From Omphiscola glabra (Eukaryota > Mollusca > Gastropoda > Lymnaeidae): a DNA stretch of 64,000 nucleotides. The DNA lies in the NCBI GenBank assembly GCA_964017045.1, contig OZ024796.1, positions 23,313,010 to 23,377,009 of the forward strand, read 5' to 3'. The translations under genes and the position numbers were made by a program. How positions within the stretch are numbered: position 1 is the first letter of the stretch; the number at the start of each line of letters is the position of its first letter. This document shows positions 35,161 through 46,141 of the stretch, in pieces. Below the pieces are notes generated by a model. That model saw only the letters and a list, made by a program, of their open reading frames with translations. It was not told where the DNA came from and did not search any database.

Positions 35161-35490
35161 CGTCGAGTGCAAGCTCTTAATGCCCCCCCCCCCCCGTCAA
35201 ACCTCCACACCGACAGACCGCACGGTGGCGCGCCGGGAACCTCCCCCTGGCCTGGGGGACGTCCGGTCGACCGAGAACGCTGCGTTTAAAGCGTTCGCGG
35301 TTCACTCTCCCAAGGGTCTGGACGTCTTTGCTTTGTGGCGTTACCACCCCCCACCGCCCTTGGAGTCTTTCGGTCGGTCGTTAAGGTGGGACGAAACGGT
35401 TGCCTAGGAGCGGCTTTCTCACGGCCGCGTAGCTAAAATCATCGGCGTAGGCATTCGTCACCCCTACCTCATATCCATCAACGGCAACAA
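35161..35490. other. CpG- and GC-rich segment of unknown nature
   Basis: The sequence is clearly richer in CpG than its surroundings (ggtggcgcgccggg, gtccggtcgaccgagaacgc, cacggccgcgtagc). A 75-codon plus frame (35180-35407) and an opposing minus frame exist, but neither resembles a known protein and no convincing splice pair frames them. It could be a promoter-type CpG island, part of a mobile element or a first exon. Confidence 0.4.
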
Positions 35491-36793
35491 GTAATCATTT
35501 TAGACACTGCTACTCCCGTTGCGTTGGGAGTCATGCTTGATTTTGTAAACAAATAAATGCCATCTGTTACAAGGGCTAAACATTCATCATGAAAACATAT
35601 ACGTACAAAATATTAAACAGCTTGATGTTGTTTTTTTTCCACATCAAATATTTGTCCTTTGTGCGGCTGTGCGGCATGTGTATGATTATTAATGAGTTAT
35701 TGTTAAAGATTTAGCTAAACCAACCTACAGCCTACATCGGTTCTCAAACACAAACGTTTTCATCATTCGTTTGGCAACATGGATGTCGCTGTACTGTAAA
35801 CAGAATCCCATCAATTGTATGAATGATTTGCCATTTTTTTTATTCCTTTAATTTTTTGTTTAAACCGAGACGTTACACACTATCCTGCTGAATTCGAAAT
35901 TCAATTATAATTATTGAAAATAATTTAAATTTCCCAAAGTATGCAAATGTATTTACTTGTACGAAAAACATGACCAAGCACTCGGGTAACCAGATATCCG
36001 TTCGCGTCTCTCAATGCTGCAACTAAACAAAAAGCATAAACAAAATTGTTCACTGAAGATTTTTAAAGTACAAAGCGTGCCGAGAGAAACTGTGACACCC
36101 AATTCCCTTGGTCTACGTTGTGTTACCTCCAGACGGGGACCTCTACGGTGAACCTGCCACTGAGTTGAGGGGTGATTAATTTTGTTGGAGTTGCGGGTGG
36201 GTTGGTTTTTTTTTTCCCTCCCCCTCTTCATCTCTTTGCTTTTTCCTTTCTTCAAAAATTTGGTAAAGAGTGAGAGAGAAAGAGATACGTCACGTCGCGT
36301 GACAAGAACGGACTTCGGGAGATTTGGTGTTGGAGAGTTTTGTCTTTTGTTTAGCAGACTTGTGACCCCCCCCCCCAGGTCAGCTACAAGGTGAATAACT
36401 TTAGGTGTGTTTGAATTTGTTTGGAAAATGTGGGGGATACGCGGCGTAGATTGTGTGTCGTAACATTTTAAGTCTGTGTAATCTTCATTGGTTGTAGACC
36501 TGGTATGTTTGATGTATGAGTATATGTGCATTACAAGACTAAGGGGTCTGTGGCTTTCATTCTCATATTTTTCCGACCACTAAATGTATATGGACGTAGT
36601 TCCTATTTATAATTGTACACTACATTACAGGGCGAGAGTTGGAGACATCGGCTTGTGTGTGTGGACCAAGAAGAAACTTTTTAAAAAAAAAGAATTTTTT
36701 TAAAATTTTGTTAGTCCCATTAAATATACGAAAGCGAGCTTTTTTCAAAAAAAATATTTTTTTTTGTGTGACGCGGTAGTCGTGAACGGTCCC
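35491..36793. other. Unique AT-rich DNA, no gene recognised
   Basis: Open frames such as 35953-36531 (minus) show low-complexity composition and no family signature. C-run at 36367-36377. Confidence 0.4.
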
Positions 36794-36982
36794 CAGTGGC
36801 GTAGCGAGCTTAACTCGCGCCCGGGGGCACAATACCTTTTTAGCGCCCCCCAATACCCTTTTAGCGCCCCCCCCTTATTCGAAAACCATACAATATTATA
36901 GTAAAATATACCATTTGGCGCCCCATTGTGAGTAGCGCCCGGGGCATGATGCCCCCCTTGCTACCCCCTCACTACGCCACTG
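36794..36982 (+). mobile_element. hAT MITE of the CAGTGGCGTAG family
   Basis: A 189-bp element with termini cagtggcgtag/ctacgccactg (11-bp inverted repeats). The flanks are acggtccc (36786-36793) and acggtacc (36983-36990), a 7/8-matching 8-bp duplication. Internal gcgcccgggggcac and gcgcccggggcatgatgccc blocks are characteristic of this widespread group. Non-coding. Confidence 0.88.
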
Positions 36983-37253
36983 ACGGTACCCTGATCTCAC
37001 TTTCCCTTATACACAACAGAACTTAATTGCGTTTATCTGAAATGATTAATCAATAGTAATCTCATGTTTTCTTCTGGACTCCAAATCAGCCACTGACGTC
37101 AGTTTATACTGCGGCTCATCAAAACAAGAAATGCCAATTTTTATGAATTTTTTTTGTTCTTGCAATAAAAAAAACCCCTAAGAATTTGGAAGTAATAATA
37201 ATATATTTTTTTTTTAAAAAAGCAAACAAAATAAACAACAGAATACACTAAAC

Positions 37254-37458
37254 CAGCGGTTCTCAACCTTCCTAACGCCGCGACCCTTTAATACAGTTCC
37301 TCAGGTTGTGGCGACCCCCCCCCCCCAGCAACAAAATTCTTTCCGTTGCTACTTCATTACTGTAGAGCAAATGTGTTTTCAGATGGTCTTAGGCGACCCC
37401 TGGGAAAGGGTCGTGCGCACCCCCGAATGGGTCGCGACCCACAGGTTGAGAACCGCTA
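37254..37458 (+). mobile_element. SPIN-like hAT MITE
   Basis: A 205-bp element starts cagcggttctcaaccttcct and ends caggttgagaaccgcta, with perfect 8-bp duplication cactaaac (37246-37253 and 37459-37466). Blocks gcgaccctttaatacagttc, tcaggttgtggcgacccccc, gatggtcttaggcgacccct and gggtcgcgacccacaggttg match the SPIN-type consensus as I recall it, more completely than the copies at 8898 and 20769. Non-coding. Confidence 0.9.
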
Positions 37459-37466
37459 CACTAAAC

Positions 37467-37937
37467 GGAGACATTGTTATGAAACAGTACGTGATCAATC
37501 AATGAAGTGATTTATTACTTGAGAACTAAATTGCTTGTCAGGTAAGAGCGTTGCACTGGGGGTAACAATGTAGAGACAAGTCATCGGTGTAAGAATTTAG
37601 TTTACTTTAACGATAAGCCTCGGAGACTGTATGACGGGGATTCTCAGTCAGTCGTGCCTGGGAACATTGACAAGGGTTCAGGGCTTCCTAAAGAAAGAAG
37701 AAGAATAAAGAAATGTAAATTGTGTCATTTAATTTTTTAGTTTATGAAGTGTTACATTAAAAAGAAATCTTCTATTTCTAAAAAAAAAAGTATATGCTCA
37801 ATCACATCTGATCTAGTAGAAGAGATGATGGTTGTATCATCTTTTTGTCCAATTCATTTCATCCTTCAGCCTCTGCGTTATTTAAGTCATTCATACAGGG
37901 CTTTCCATCCTTACGATTGACTGAAGCTTCTTTACAA
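37467..37937. other. Unique DNA, no gene recognised
   Basis: Nothing interpretable seen. Confidence 0.35.
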
Positions 37938-38752
37938 ATAATGTACTTCAATGTCTACAATGGCCACATCAATGTCTACATGGGCTACGTTAATTCTTAC
38001 AAGGGCAACATCAATGCCTAAAAAGGGCCACATTAACGTCTACGAGGGCTACATCAATTTCTACAATGGCTAGATTAATGTCTACGATGGCTACATTAAC
38101 GTCTACAAATGCTACAGAAATAATAACTACAGTTGCCAAATTTATGTCTACATGGGCTACATTAATGTCTGCATAAGGCCAAATGAATGTCTACATGTGC
38201 CACATTAATGACTACAAGGGCCACATCAATGTCTATATGGGAAACATTAATGTCTGCATAGGCCATATTAATGTCTACAAGGGCTACATTGATAACTGCA
38301 ATTGCTACATCAATATTTATAAGGGCTACATTAATAACTACAAGGGCTACATTAATGTCTACAAGGGCCACATCAATATCTACAAGGGCTACATTAATAA
38401 CATCAATGGCCATACTAATGTCTATAAGGCCACATTAACGTCTACAAGGGCCACATCAATATCTACAAGGGCTACATTAATAACATCAATGGCCATACTA
38501 ATGTCTATAAGGCCACATTAACGTCTACAAGGGCCACATCAATATCTACAAGGGCTACATTAATAACATCAATGGCCATACTAATGTCTATAAGGCCACA
38601 TTAACGTCTACAAGGGCCACATCAATATCTACAAGGGCTACATTAATAACATCAATGGCCATACTAATGTCTATAAGGCCACATTAACGTCTACAAGGGC
38701 CACATCAATATCTACAAGGGCCGCATAAATTTCTACAAGGGCCACATTAATC
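37938..38752. repeat. Compound minisatellite (18-21-bp units) with 83-bp higher-order repeat
   Basis: Basic words such as acattaatgtctacaagggc repeat irregularly from 37938. From about 38348 an 83-bp composite unit is repeated about four times with almost no change (its acattaacgtctacaagggc start recurs at 38432, 38515, 38598 and 38681). The composite region is therefore far younger than the array around it. Confidence 0.92.
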
Positions 38753-38920
38753 AACGTCTGGTCAGTTCCGTAAGAGCAGGGGGGGAAATTGATTTTATGT
38801 AAAGTTCACACGGGTGGTCCGCTATCCATAACATCGGAGTAGCCAATCACCAAGATAAACTTACAAACGTGTGTTTCTACATTTAAATAAAAACACACAT
38901 TTTCTGTTCAATATATACGA

Positions 38921-39412
38921 GCACTGTTAGCACTGACCACTGTTAGCACTGACCACTGTTAGCACTGATCACTGTTAGCACTGATCACTGTTAGCACTGA
39001 CCACAGTTAGCACTGACCACTGTTAGCACTGAACACTGTTAGCACTGACCACATTTAGCACTTACCACTGTTAGCACTGACCACAGTTAGCACTGACTAC
39101 TTTTAGCACTGACCACAGTTAGCACTGACCACTGTTAGCATTGACCACAGTTAGCACTGACCACAGTTAGCACTGACCACTGTTAGCACTGGACAATGTT
39201 AGCACTGACCACATTTAGCACTTACCACTGTTAGCACTGACCACAGTTAGCACTGACCAGTGTTAGCACTGACCACAGTTAGCACTGACCACTGTTATTA
39301 TTGACCACTGTAAGCATTAACCACTGTTAGCATTGACCACTGTTAGCATAGACCACTTTAGCATTGACCACAGTTAGCATTGACCACTTTTAGCATTGAC
39401 AATTATTAGCCT
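38921..39412. repeat. 16-bp minisatellite, about 30 copies
   Basis: Unit ctgttagcactgacca with many single-base variants (acagttag, atttagcact). A roughly 160-bp block seems to be repeated, since the gacca(c)atttagcacttaccac sequence occurs at about 39045 and 39205. Confidence 0.93.
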
Positions 39413-39491
39413 TTACCTTAACCAAACTTTTTCTATCAACAGAAATAGTGGAATAATGGACTCTATTCAGCTTTTTCATGCTCCATACCTG

Positions 39492-39501
39492 ATATATATA
39501 C

Positions 39502-39533
<32 letters not shown>
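39492..39533. repeat. AT/GT microsatellite
   Basis: (AT)n followed by (GT)n. Confidence 0.9.
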
Positions 39534-39592
39534 TGTATTGAAATTCTCAGTTTTCAGTCAAATTTTAATTATATTCTAATAGTAATAATATC

Positions 39593-40230
39593 AATAATAA
39601 TAATAAAGTTCATTACAAAAACACGCTTCATCACTAATTAAGGCTCGAAGCGCTATAAAATACAAAACACAACAATACAAAATCTGCATACAAGCCAATG
39701 GACAATACAAGTCACTATACATCAAGTAATATGAGCAAGCTCATTGGAAACAAGAAGATAGACGACATCACCCCAGCAGGTGATTGAGAAAAAGACGTGA
39801 TTTCAACTCAGTTTTGAAAGACTGCAGTGTCTGGCTGTTTCAGAGAGCGACAGGAACTCCGTTCCAGATTCTTTGGCCAGAAAACGCGAAAGTGCGCCTT
39901 CCGCAGGTCTTAAGGCGGACTCGCGGTATCCAGAAATTGCCTCTATCGGATGAACGGAGTGATCTGGTGGGTACATCAGGCGTCATGAACGCTTTGAGAT
40001 AGGACGGCGCCAGGTCATGCAAGCAGCGGTAGCACAGAGTTGCAATTTTGTATTCAATGCGAGCGCGGACCGGCAGCCAATTCAGCTCTCTCAGATGTGT
40101 TTCAGCATGGTTACATTTGTGTTTGCGCAGAACAATGCGAGTGGAATTATTCTGTGCTTTTTTAATTCTATCCAGGAGCGTAACCGGACATCAGCCTCTT
40201 TGATGGATCTCATACATTAAAAAAAGGTCT
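39593..40230 (-). mobile_element. Non-LTR retrotransposon 3' end (family A) with RT C-terminus
   Basis: On the minus strand the reading passes through RIVLRKHKCNHAETHLRELN, WLPVRARIEYKIATLCYRC, LHDLAPSYLKAFM, RSLRSSDRGNF and RRTFAFSGQRIWNGVPVAL. This is the standard order of the C-terminal thumb region of jockey/CR1-type reverse transcriptases (usual LHWLPV, LAPSYL, RSLRSS, WN.LP). A TGA (near 39842-39845) replaces the arginine codon expected after VAL, and reading then continues in frame to LQSFKTELKSRLFLNHLLG. The 3' UTR ends in TTTATTATTATT. A second copy of the 3' end is at 9704-9990. Frames at 39784-40220 on the plus strand are shadows. Confidence 0.85.
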
Positions 40231-40555
40231 GATATGACTAATTCTGCGCAGCTCTAGACAAATCGCTTTGCAAAATTGTAAAATAATAATAGTGATAACG
40301 AGGGCTAAAGATGGACTTCCGAAACTCTTTCTAGTTATCAAAATAAGAAATAATATTGACCCTTTCATTTCAGCTTCTGTTCTGATTTATACTTTAAATT
40401 AGGTAATCAAGAAACGAATTATAGAATCGGGCCACCAAACAATTTGTTGTTGTTGTTTGTTAGACAACGGATGAATAAATAATCGATTCCCTTTTAAGTT
40501 CGCTGCTTTAATCTGTACTCTCAATGATGGATCTTTGGACGGAAACTTCTTTGAA
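40231..40555. other. Unique AT-rich DNA, no gene recognised
   Basis: Nothing interpretable seen. Confidence 0.35.
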
Positions 40556-40803
40556 TTGAAACAATTTAGAAATAGGATGCACTACATGAGAGTGATCCAA
40601 TTTTGAAATAGGTGCACTATTTGGAAGTGATACAATTTTGAAATAGGTGCACTATTTGGAAGTGATACAATTTTGAAATATGTGCACTATTTGGAAGTGA
40701 TACAATTTTGAAATAGGTGCACTATTTGGAAGTGATACAATTTTGAAATAGGTGCACTATTTGGAAGTGATACAATTTTGAAACAAGTGCACTATTTGGA
40801 AGC
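40556..40803. repeat. 35-bp minisatellite, about 7 copies
   Basis: Unit core ctatttggaagtgatacaat followed by tttgaaataggtgca. Confidence 0.92.
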
Positions 40804-41412
40804 ATGCGGAATAATTTGGAAACTAGGAATCCCACAAACATTCTGTAAGGTAGGATTCGTAACTTCCGGTTGGGAAGGCTGGACACTAAAATTGCCTGCC
40901 AAAAAATTACCAGTGTGTTAAAATTACATAACGGAATAACAACGATGAAATACCTTTCAGGTTGGTACAGTATTTTACAGATTAAAATATTGGCGTATAA
41001 ATACATCTCAAAGTCCTCACAAGAAATAAAAAAAAAAAAAAAAAACTCGAATACCTTAGTATGGAGTCACACAGATTTCTTTTGATTCTCTCTTTCCCCA
41101 ACGTTAAAATTGCCGGCTCTCTGTTGTTAATCACGGACTCAAAACGAAACGAAAATAGAATATTTCTTTCCATTATTTCAATGTATGTTTCTTGTGATTC
41201 TTTTTTTTTTTTTAAATTCATTGGAACAAACTATCCAAGCTAAATGGGCTAAGAAAAAACGTGTCTTTTTTGTTTTCGTTCCTGTTTTAGATTATTATAT
41301 TTTTTTTTTTAAAAAGAAAAATTTCCGAAGTGGACACGTCATATTGTTCTCATTCTTTTATCCGAATGCTTGTATTCACAACGACCAGTGCGTTGAAGTG
41401 CCAACATTTCTT
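40804..41412. other. Unique DNA, poly-A/T tracts
   Basis: A-run at about 41027-41044, T-runs at 41202-41213 and 41300-41310. No exon recognised. Confidence 0.4.
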
Positions 41413-41768
41413 CTTAACATCTCTCAGCATCAGACACAGAATATGTGTAGTCTGAGGTCACGTCTTAACATCTCTCAGCATCAGACACAGAATATGTGTT
41501 GTCTGAGGTCACGACATAACATCTCTCAGCATCAGACACAGAATATGTGTTGTCTGAGGTCACGTCTTAACATCTCTCAGCATCAGACACAGAATATGTG
41601 TTGTCTGAGATCACGTCTTAACATCTCTCAGCATCAGACACAGAATATGTGTTGTCTAAGGTCACGTCGTAACATCTCTCAGCATCAGACACAGAATATG
41701 TGTTGTCTGAGGTCACGTCTTAACATCTCTCAGCATCAGACACAGAATATGTGTTGTCTGAGGTCACA
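41413..41768. repeat. 51-bp minisatellite, 7 copies
   Basis: The unit reads as a 17-residue repeat (LNISQHQTQNMCCLRSR) on the plus strand because 51 is a multiple of three. Copies are almost identical. The frame 41185-41799 enters from low-complexity sequence and I see no splice or start evidence, so I do not call a protein, although it is one of the few in-frame arrays here. Confidence 0.93.
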
Positions 41769-42169
41769 GATGATTCGAAATTTGAAGACTTCATGTTAAG
41801 AACAGGGGTGTGAGATTTGATGGAAGAAGGGGTTTAGAAAAGGGGGAAAAAGCCGAGGGGGGGGGGGGGGCTTAAGTGTAACAAACTGCGGTGTCGGAGT
41901 CAAACGCTTTTCATCCTCTAGAGGAGTAGTCTCGGATTTTAAGAAGAATGCGGTAGGACTGAGAGGAAAATTTTTAAAATCCTAAAAACAAAGTTTTTCC
42001 CATGAACCCTTTACAGCATGAATTATCGACTGGGGTGGGGATTTGAAAAAAACCTGCATACAAGTAACGCACTTTATAAGAATGCCAGTTGTTGTTGCCC
42101 CGCCCCCGCGCCCCCCCCCCCAAGACTCACAACCGCAAATTTTATTCACGCCTTTGAACTTATTAATAT

Positions 42170-42580
42170 TTTAATGACCCAACAGCTTTTACACCGCAGA
42201 TTTATTTCACCAACTGTTTCAGAAAAAACAAAAGAAAATTAAATATTATTCATCAAACTCACTTGCGATACTTTATTTTGTAAAGGATCTCATTTAGCGC
42301 AGTTATCGGTAATTTTATTTCGTGAAAGTAGTGTCATCATATTTCGTTCATTTTCCCCCTTGAAAAGGGGGTTATGTTTGCGGGTTGGGGGTGGGTTGAA
42401 AAATTTGAGGGGATGTGTTGTCATCGGCAACGAGTCTGTGTGCCAAGTTTCAGCTCGAGAATAAGACGGGACGTTTTGGTCAAATTTTAGCCGTCCGAAG
42501 TTTTTGCCAGTCCGACAGCCCGCCACTAACAAAAAGCAAAGTTACAACAAAGGATTTCATAACAGCTAATAAGGATATAG
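42170..42580 (+). repeat. Dispersed repeat of about 400 bp, copy 2
   Basis: Same-orientation homologue of 32030-32420. It carries gcttttacaccgcagattta, tcatcggcaacgagtctgtg and tgccaagtttcagctcgaga, ending gtccgaagtttttgccag. A short hairpin-like ttcccccttgaaaagggggt lies at about 42352-42371. Confidence 0.65.
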
Positions 42581-43652
42581 TTGATATTCTTCTGTGTTTA
42601 AAAAAAAACACCTGCATGTTGGCGTTGTGCCGCAAACAATAACAAGTTGGGTGGGTGGGTGGGGGGACGGGGGCGTAACGTTAAATGCCCGATAAAAGGT
42701 GACGTACTCTATTTCTGGGGTCTTGCGCTCGTTCCGTATTGGATGTCTAATTATTGCTTTTAAACAATTTTTTTTTTTAATAAAAAAAATATTCTATAAT
42801 TTACAGACGTTCCAGTGTTGCATTGTTGCAGCCTTGTTTGAAATCAGACGATGAAATATCTTTAGGTGTCATTTTTTTTTCTAACAAAGCTGTTCGTGGC
42901 GGGGGAGGGGGGTGATGTTTTTATTTTACCCCCCTAAGGGACACGCCGCACATGCCATCGCAAGAACAAGCGCAAACATAAAATGGCTTCCAACGAATTT
43001 CTGGCCCCGCAGCGAGCGTTTTAAGTATGGCGACAAACAACGCAATGAAAGGACACAGAAATCAATTTATTGAAATAACAAATCCAGATTCCTGAAGGAA
43101 TGTTTCTTTAGAAGTGTTGGTGGGTGGGGGGGGGGGGGTTGATGAGGAGTTCGGTAGGAGTTGGCCTGGAATTCAAATTGATATAAAATATAATTAGACC
43201 TTTTTTTTTTAAATATTTTTTTTTTCTTTAGCGGTTTGTGTGGTGTGTGTGTGTTACTGCTTGTTGCTTGTTGTGCGTTGTCGATAGTTTATATTGATCT
43301 GTTTTCCTGTCTTTTTTAAATTTAAAAAAAAACATAAACATAGAAAAGTATCTAATTATAACATTGATAATTTCAGTACAGAAAATAATATAATTCGCTT
43401 TTAAAATGTGCAGTTAACAGCGTCCATTTTATTTACATTGAAGAGCTCGGCGTGTAAAGGGGAGCCACTCTGGAATCATATCAACGCCGTGAATGGATTC
43501 GCTAATGAAACAAAATAGGATGATTCTTACATTCAAACCAGAGAAGCATTTCAATTACCGATTGCCGAGTCAGTAAGGCGCATGCAATGCTATGATCTCA
43601 AATCTGCGATCAACAGGCTCGCTGGCCTGTGAGTGGATTGGAAAGGTTAAGT
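42581..43652. other. Unique DNA with G-runs
   Basis: G-rich tracts at about 42649-42672 and 43124-43138. A/T tracts near 42769-42792 and 43200-43226. No exon recognised. Confidence 0.45.
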
Positions 43653-43920
43653 CAGGGTAGACTGAAATAGGTTGTGTACGAGGTTAGACTGAAACAAGTT
43701 GTGTACGAGATTAGAATGAAAAAAATGTGTACGAGAGTGGGCTGAAACAAGTTGTGTACGAGATTAGACTGAAAGAAATGTGTACGAGAGTGGGCTGAAA
43801 CAAGTTGTGTACGAGATTAGACTGAAAAAAATGTGTACGAGAGTGGGCTGAAACAAGTTGTGTACGAGATTAGACTGAAAAAAATGTGTACGAGGGTAGA
43901 CTGAAACTAGTTACGTACGC
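43653..43920. repeat. Dimeric 53-bp minisatellite, about 5 copies
   Basis: Alternating half-units gtgggctgaaacaagttgtg and gattagactgaaaaaaatgt, each followed by gtacgag. The dimer is repeated, so the two half-units co-evolve. Confidence 0.9.
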
Positions 43921-43995
43921 CAACCAAACGAGTCATGCTTACGCTGCAGTTCTCGGCCATTTATTATTATTATTTTATTTTTTTTAATCAAGCTA

Positions 43996-44166
43996 TAATC
44001 ACCAGGTTTTAGAGAGTTTGAAAGTTACACACTTTACACATACTGGCATGCTCGTGTGTCTGACCCCCAACTGAATCGTTGTAATCACAAGGTATTAGAG
44101 AGTTTGAAAGTTACACACTTTACACATACTGGCATGCTCGTGTGTCTGACCCCAACTGAGTCGTCG
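43996..44166. repeat. 86-bp direct duplication
   Basis: Two tandem copies, nearly identical, sharing gagagtttgaaagttacaca and catactggcatgctcgtgtg. Confidence 0.92.
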
Positions 44167-44330
44167 AATCGAATTTTCACGTTGAATTTGTTTCACTTCT
44201 TCTTTTAAGCATTATTTTTAACAGTTAATGTAGCAACACCCTCTTGATTAGTTTGACCATTGTCTATCAGAACTGTTTATTCTTTTTAGAAAAAATAAAT
44301 AAATTGTTTCAGTTCAGCGACATGATAAGC

Positions 44331-44493
44331 ACTGGCACACTATGGCACTGACACACTATGGCACTGAGACACTATGGCACTGGCACACTATGGCACTGGC
44401 ACACTATGGCACTGTCACACTATGGCACTGACACACTATGGCACTGGCACACTATGGCACTGACACACTATGGCACTGACACACTATGGCACC
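44331..44493. repeat. 16-bp minisatellite, 10 copies
   Basis: Copies of ggcactgacacactat with a tgac/tggc dimorphism. Confidence 0.95.
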
Positions 44494-44589
44494 TGCGTGA
44501 AGCGGGCTTATTTCTTGAAGTTGATTCCCATAAACTGTCTTCAGAATTAATAACTAATAATAATAATAATAATAATAATCTAAGCTTGT

Positions 44590-44880
44590 GTGTATGTATT
44601 GATGAAACAAAGCGCAAACTTGAGTGGTTTGGCCACGTGACCAGAAAACAAGGGCTCGCCAAAGAAATCGTGCAGGGCACAACTAGAGGAGGAGGAAGAA
44701 GAAGAAGAAGAGGAAGGCGGAGAAAAAGATGGGAAGATAACGTCAAAGAGTGGACGGGATTACAACTTGGTGATGCAATGCGTAGTGCAGAAGACCGATA
44801 GGAATGAAAAGGGATAGTTTTCATGTCATCTCATCTGTGGCGCCCCAACGGCCCAAGACTAAGGGACATGATGATGAGTG
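44590..44880 (+). mobile_element. 3' tail of a non-LTR retrotransposon ORF (family C)
   Basis: The plus strand reads EWFGHVTRKQGLAKEIVQGT, then an arginine/glycine-rich linker, then WEDNVKEWTGLQLGDAMRSAE. The W(F)GH.R ... R.W.DN.KEW pattern is the usual end of endonuclease-RT proteins of RTE/jockey-like elements. It ends in gatgatgatgag. An (AAT)n tract lies just upstream at about 44551-44578. A second copy in the opposite orientation is at 45871-46141. Confidence 0.8.
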
Positions 44881-45870
44881 TCACAGAACGGTTGTTACGG
44901 AGGAGGGCTCCGGTCCCGACTTATCACAAACTGTATTGATGAAGTAGTAATCAGTGCAGGACCGCTCCTCTCTGTGATTTGTATTGTGGGTATCTAGGCG
45001 TTGGGACAGACAAAAGCACAACGTAGACAAATGTAAACTGATCAACTCCAACTCCAGGTGTCCAGATGATGAAAATAATATGTTTATTACTATGATAAAA
45101 AGGTTCTTCTGTAATCTTCACTGATTGTCAGCTATCTATATGAATGTCCAACGCTATGACTGTTTCTAGACTCTTCACTGTTTCGTCTCAACTATTTCTA
45201 TGTTCCACAAGTCAATTGTCGTCTCCTGGTCTCTCTTGCAACTATTCCCTATCAACTGCTATCTTAGCTCTTTTCTCTCTATTTCCAACACAACGAACTA
45301 CTACCAACTTCAACTCTCACTCCTCAACTCTCCTTATGTCAGGAAGTGTTCTGTCTTATATGCCCATTCTCTACCTCCATAGGTGGCCCATCCCTGCCCC
45401 CTAATTTCCGGTCAATTAGAATTTCCCATCGTTAACCCCAAAATTATCATGCGAAGTCATGGAAAGAAACATCCCCAAATCTAAAAGATGCACGACTCTA
45501 TTAACCTTACCCTCGACCCTTTAACGATACTCTCCCCAAACTAACAGCAGTTTCCGCCCATCCTATAAATTACCTGAACAATGGAGCCTTGTCCTGTACC
45601 CCTCCCAGTCATTTGTGACAATGAGGATGATGATGAGGATGATTGATGCAACGCTGTGTTCAACATGTGCACAAAATAACATTGCCAGAAATTATCACAA
45701 ATTGGTGGGAGGGGTGGGGGTTATAAAGTGGGTTTCCTAAATGCATGTTCTCGTCAAGTAACGTAATACTGTGGGAAGTTCACGTATTGCCGCCGCCGGT
45801 TATTTCTAGTTCTTTAAATAACAGATTTGAAGCTCAGTTTGTTATCAGTTTGTGCATCATTTTCAACACT
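44881..45870. other. Spacer between two opposing retrotransposon tails
   Basis: No exon recognised. The plus frame 45144-45404 is serine/leucine-rich low complexity. A short gatgatgaggatgat tract lies near 45626. Confidence 0.4.
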
Positions 45871-46141
45871 TCATCATCATCATCATCATCATGTCTCTTA
45901 GTCCTTGTAGCTTTGGGGTGCCACAGATGACATGAAAACTATCTTCCATTCCTCTCGGTCTTCTGCACTACGCATAGCATCACCTATACGTTTTAATCCC
46001 GTCCACTCTTTGATGTTATCTTCCAATCTTTTTCTCTGTCTTTCTCTTCTTCTCCCTCCTCTAGTTGTGCCCTGCATGATTTCTTGGCGAGCCCTTGTTT
46101 TCTGGTCACGTGGCCATACCACTCAAGTTTGCGCATTTTTT
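45871..46141 (-). mobile_element. 3' tail of a non-LTR retrotransposon ORF (family C), inverted copy
   Basis: The minus strand reads GRRRERQRKRLEDNIKEWTG, then DAMRSAEDREEWKIVFMSSV, matching the tail at 44590-44880. It ends in an (ATG)n-type tail seen as catcatcatcatcatcatcat at 45871-45892. Both copies stop at the same coding point (the Leu-Glu-Trp/Val-Trp segment), so they share a truncation region. Confidence 0.8.

Noticed and set aside
39784..40220. Plus-strand frames over the family A retrotransposon
   Set aside because: They are antisense shadows. The reverse-transcriptase motifs read on the minus strand.
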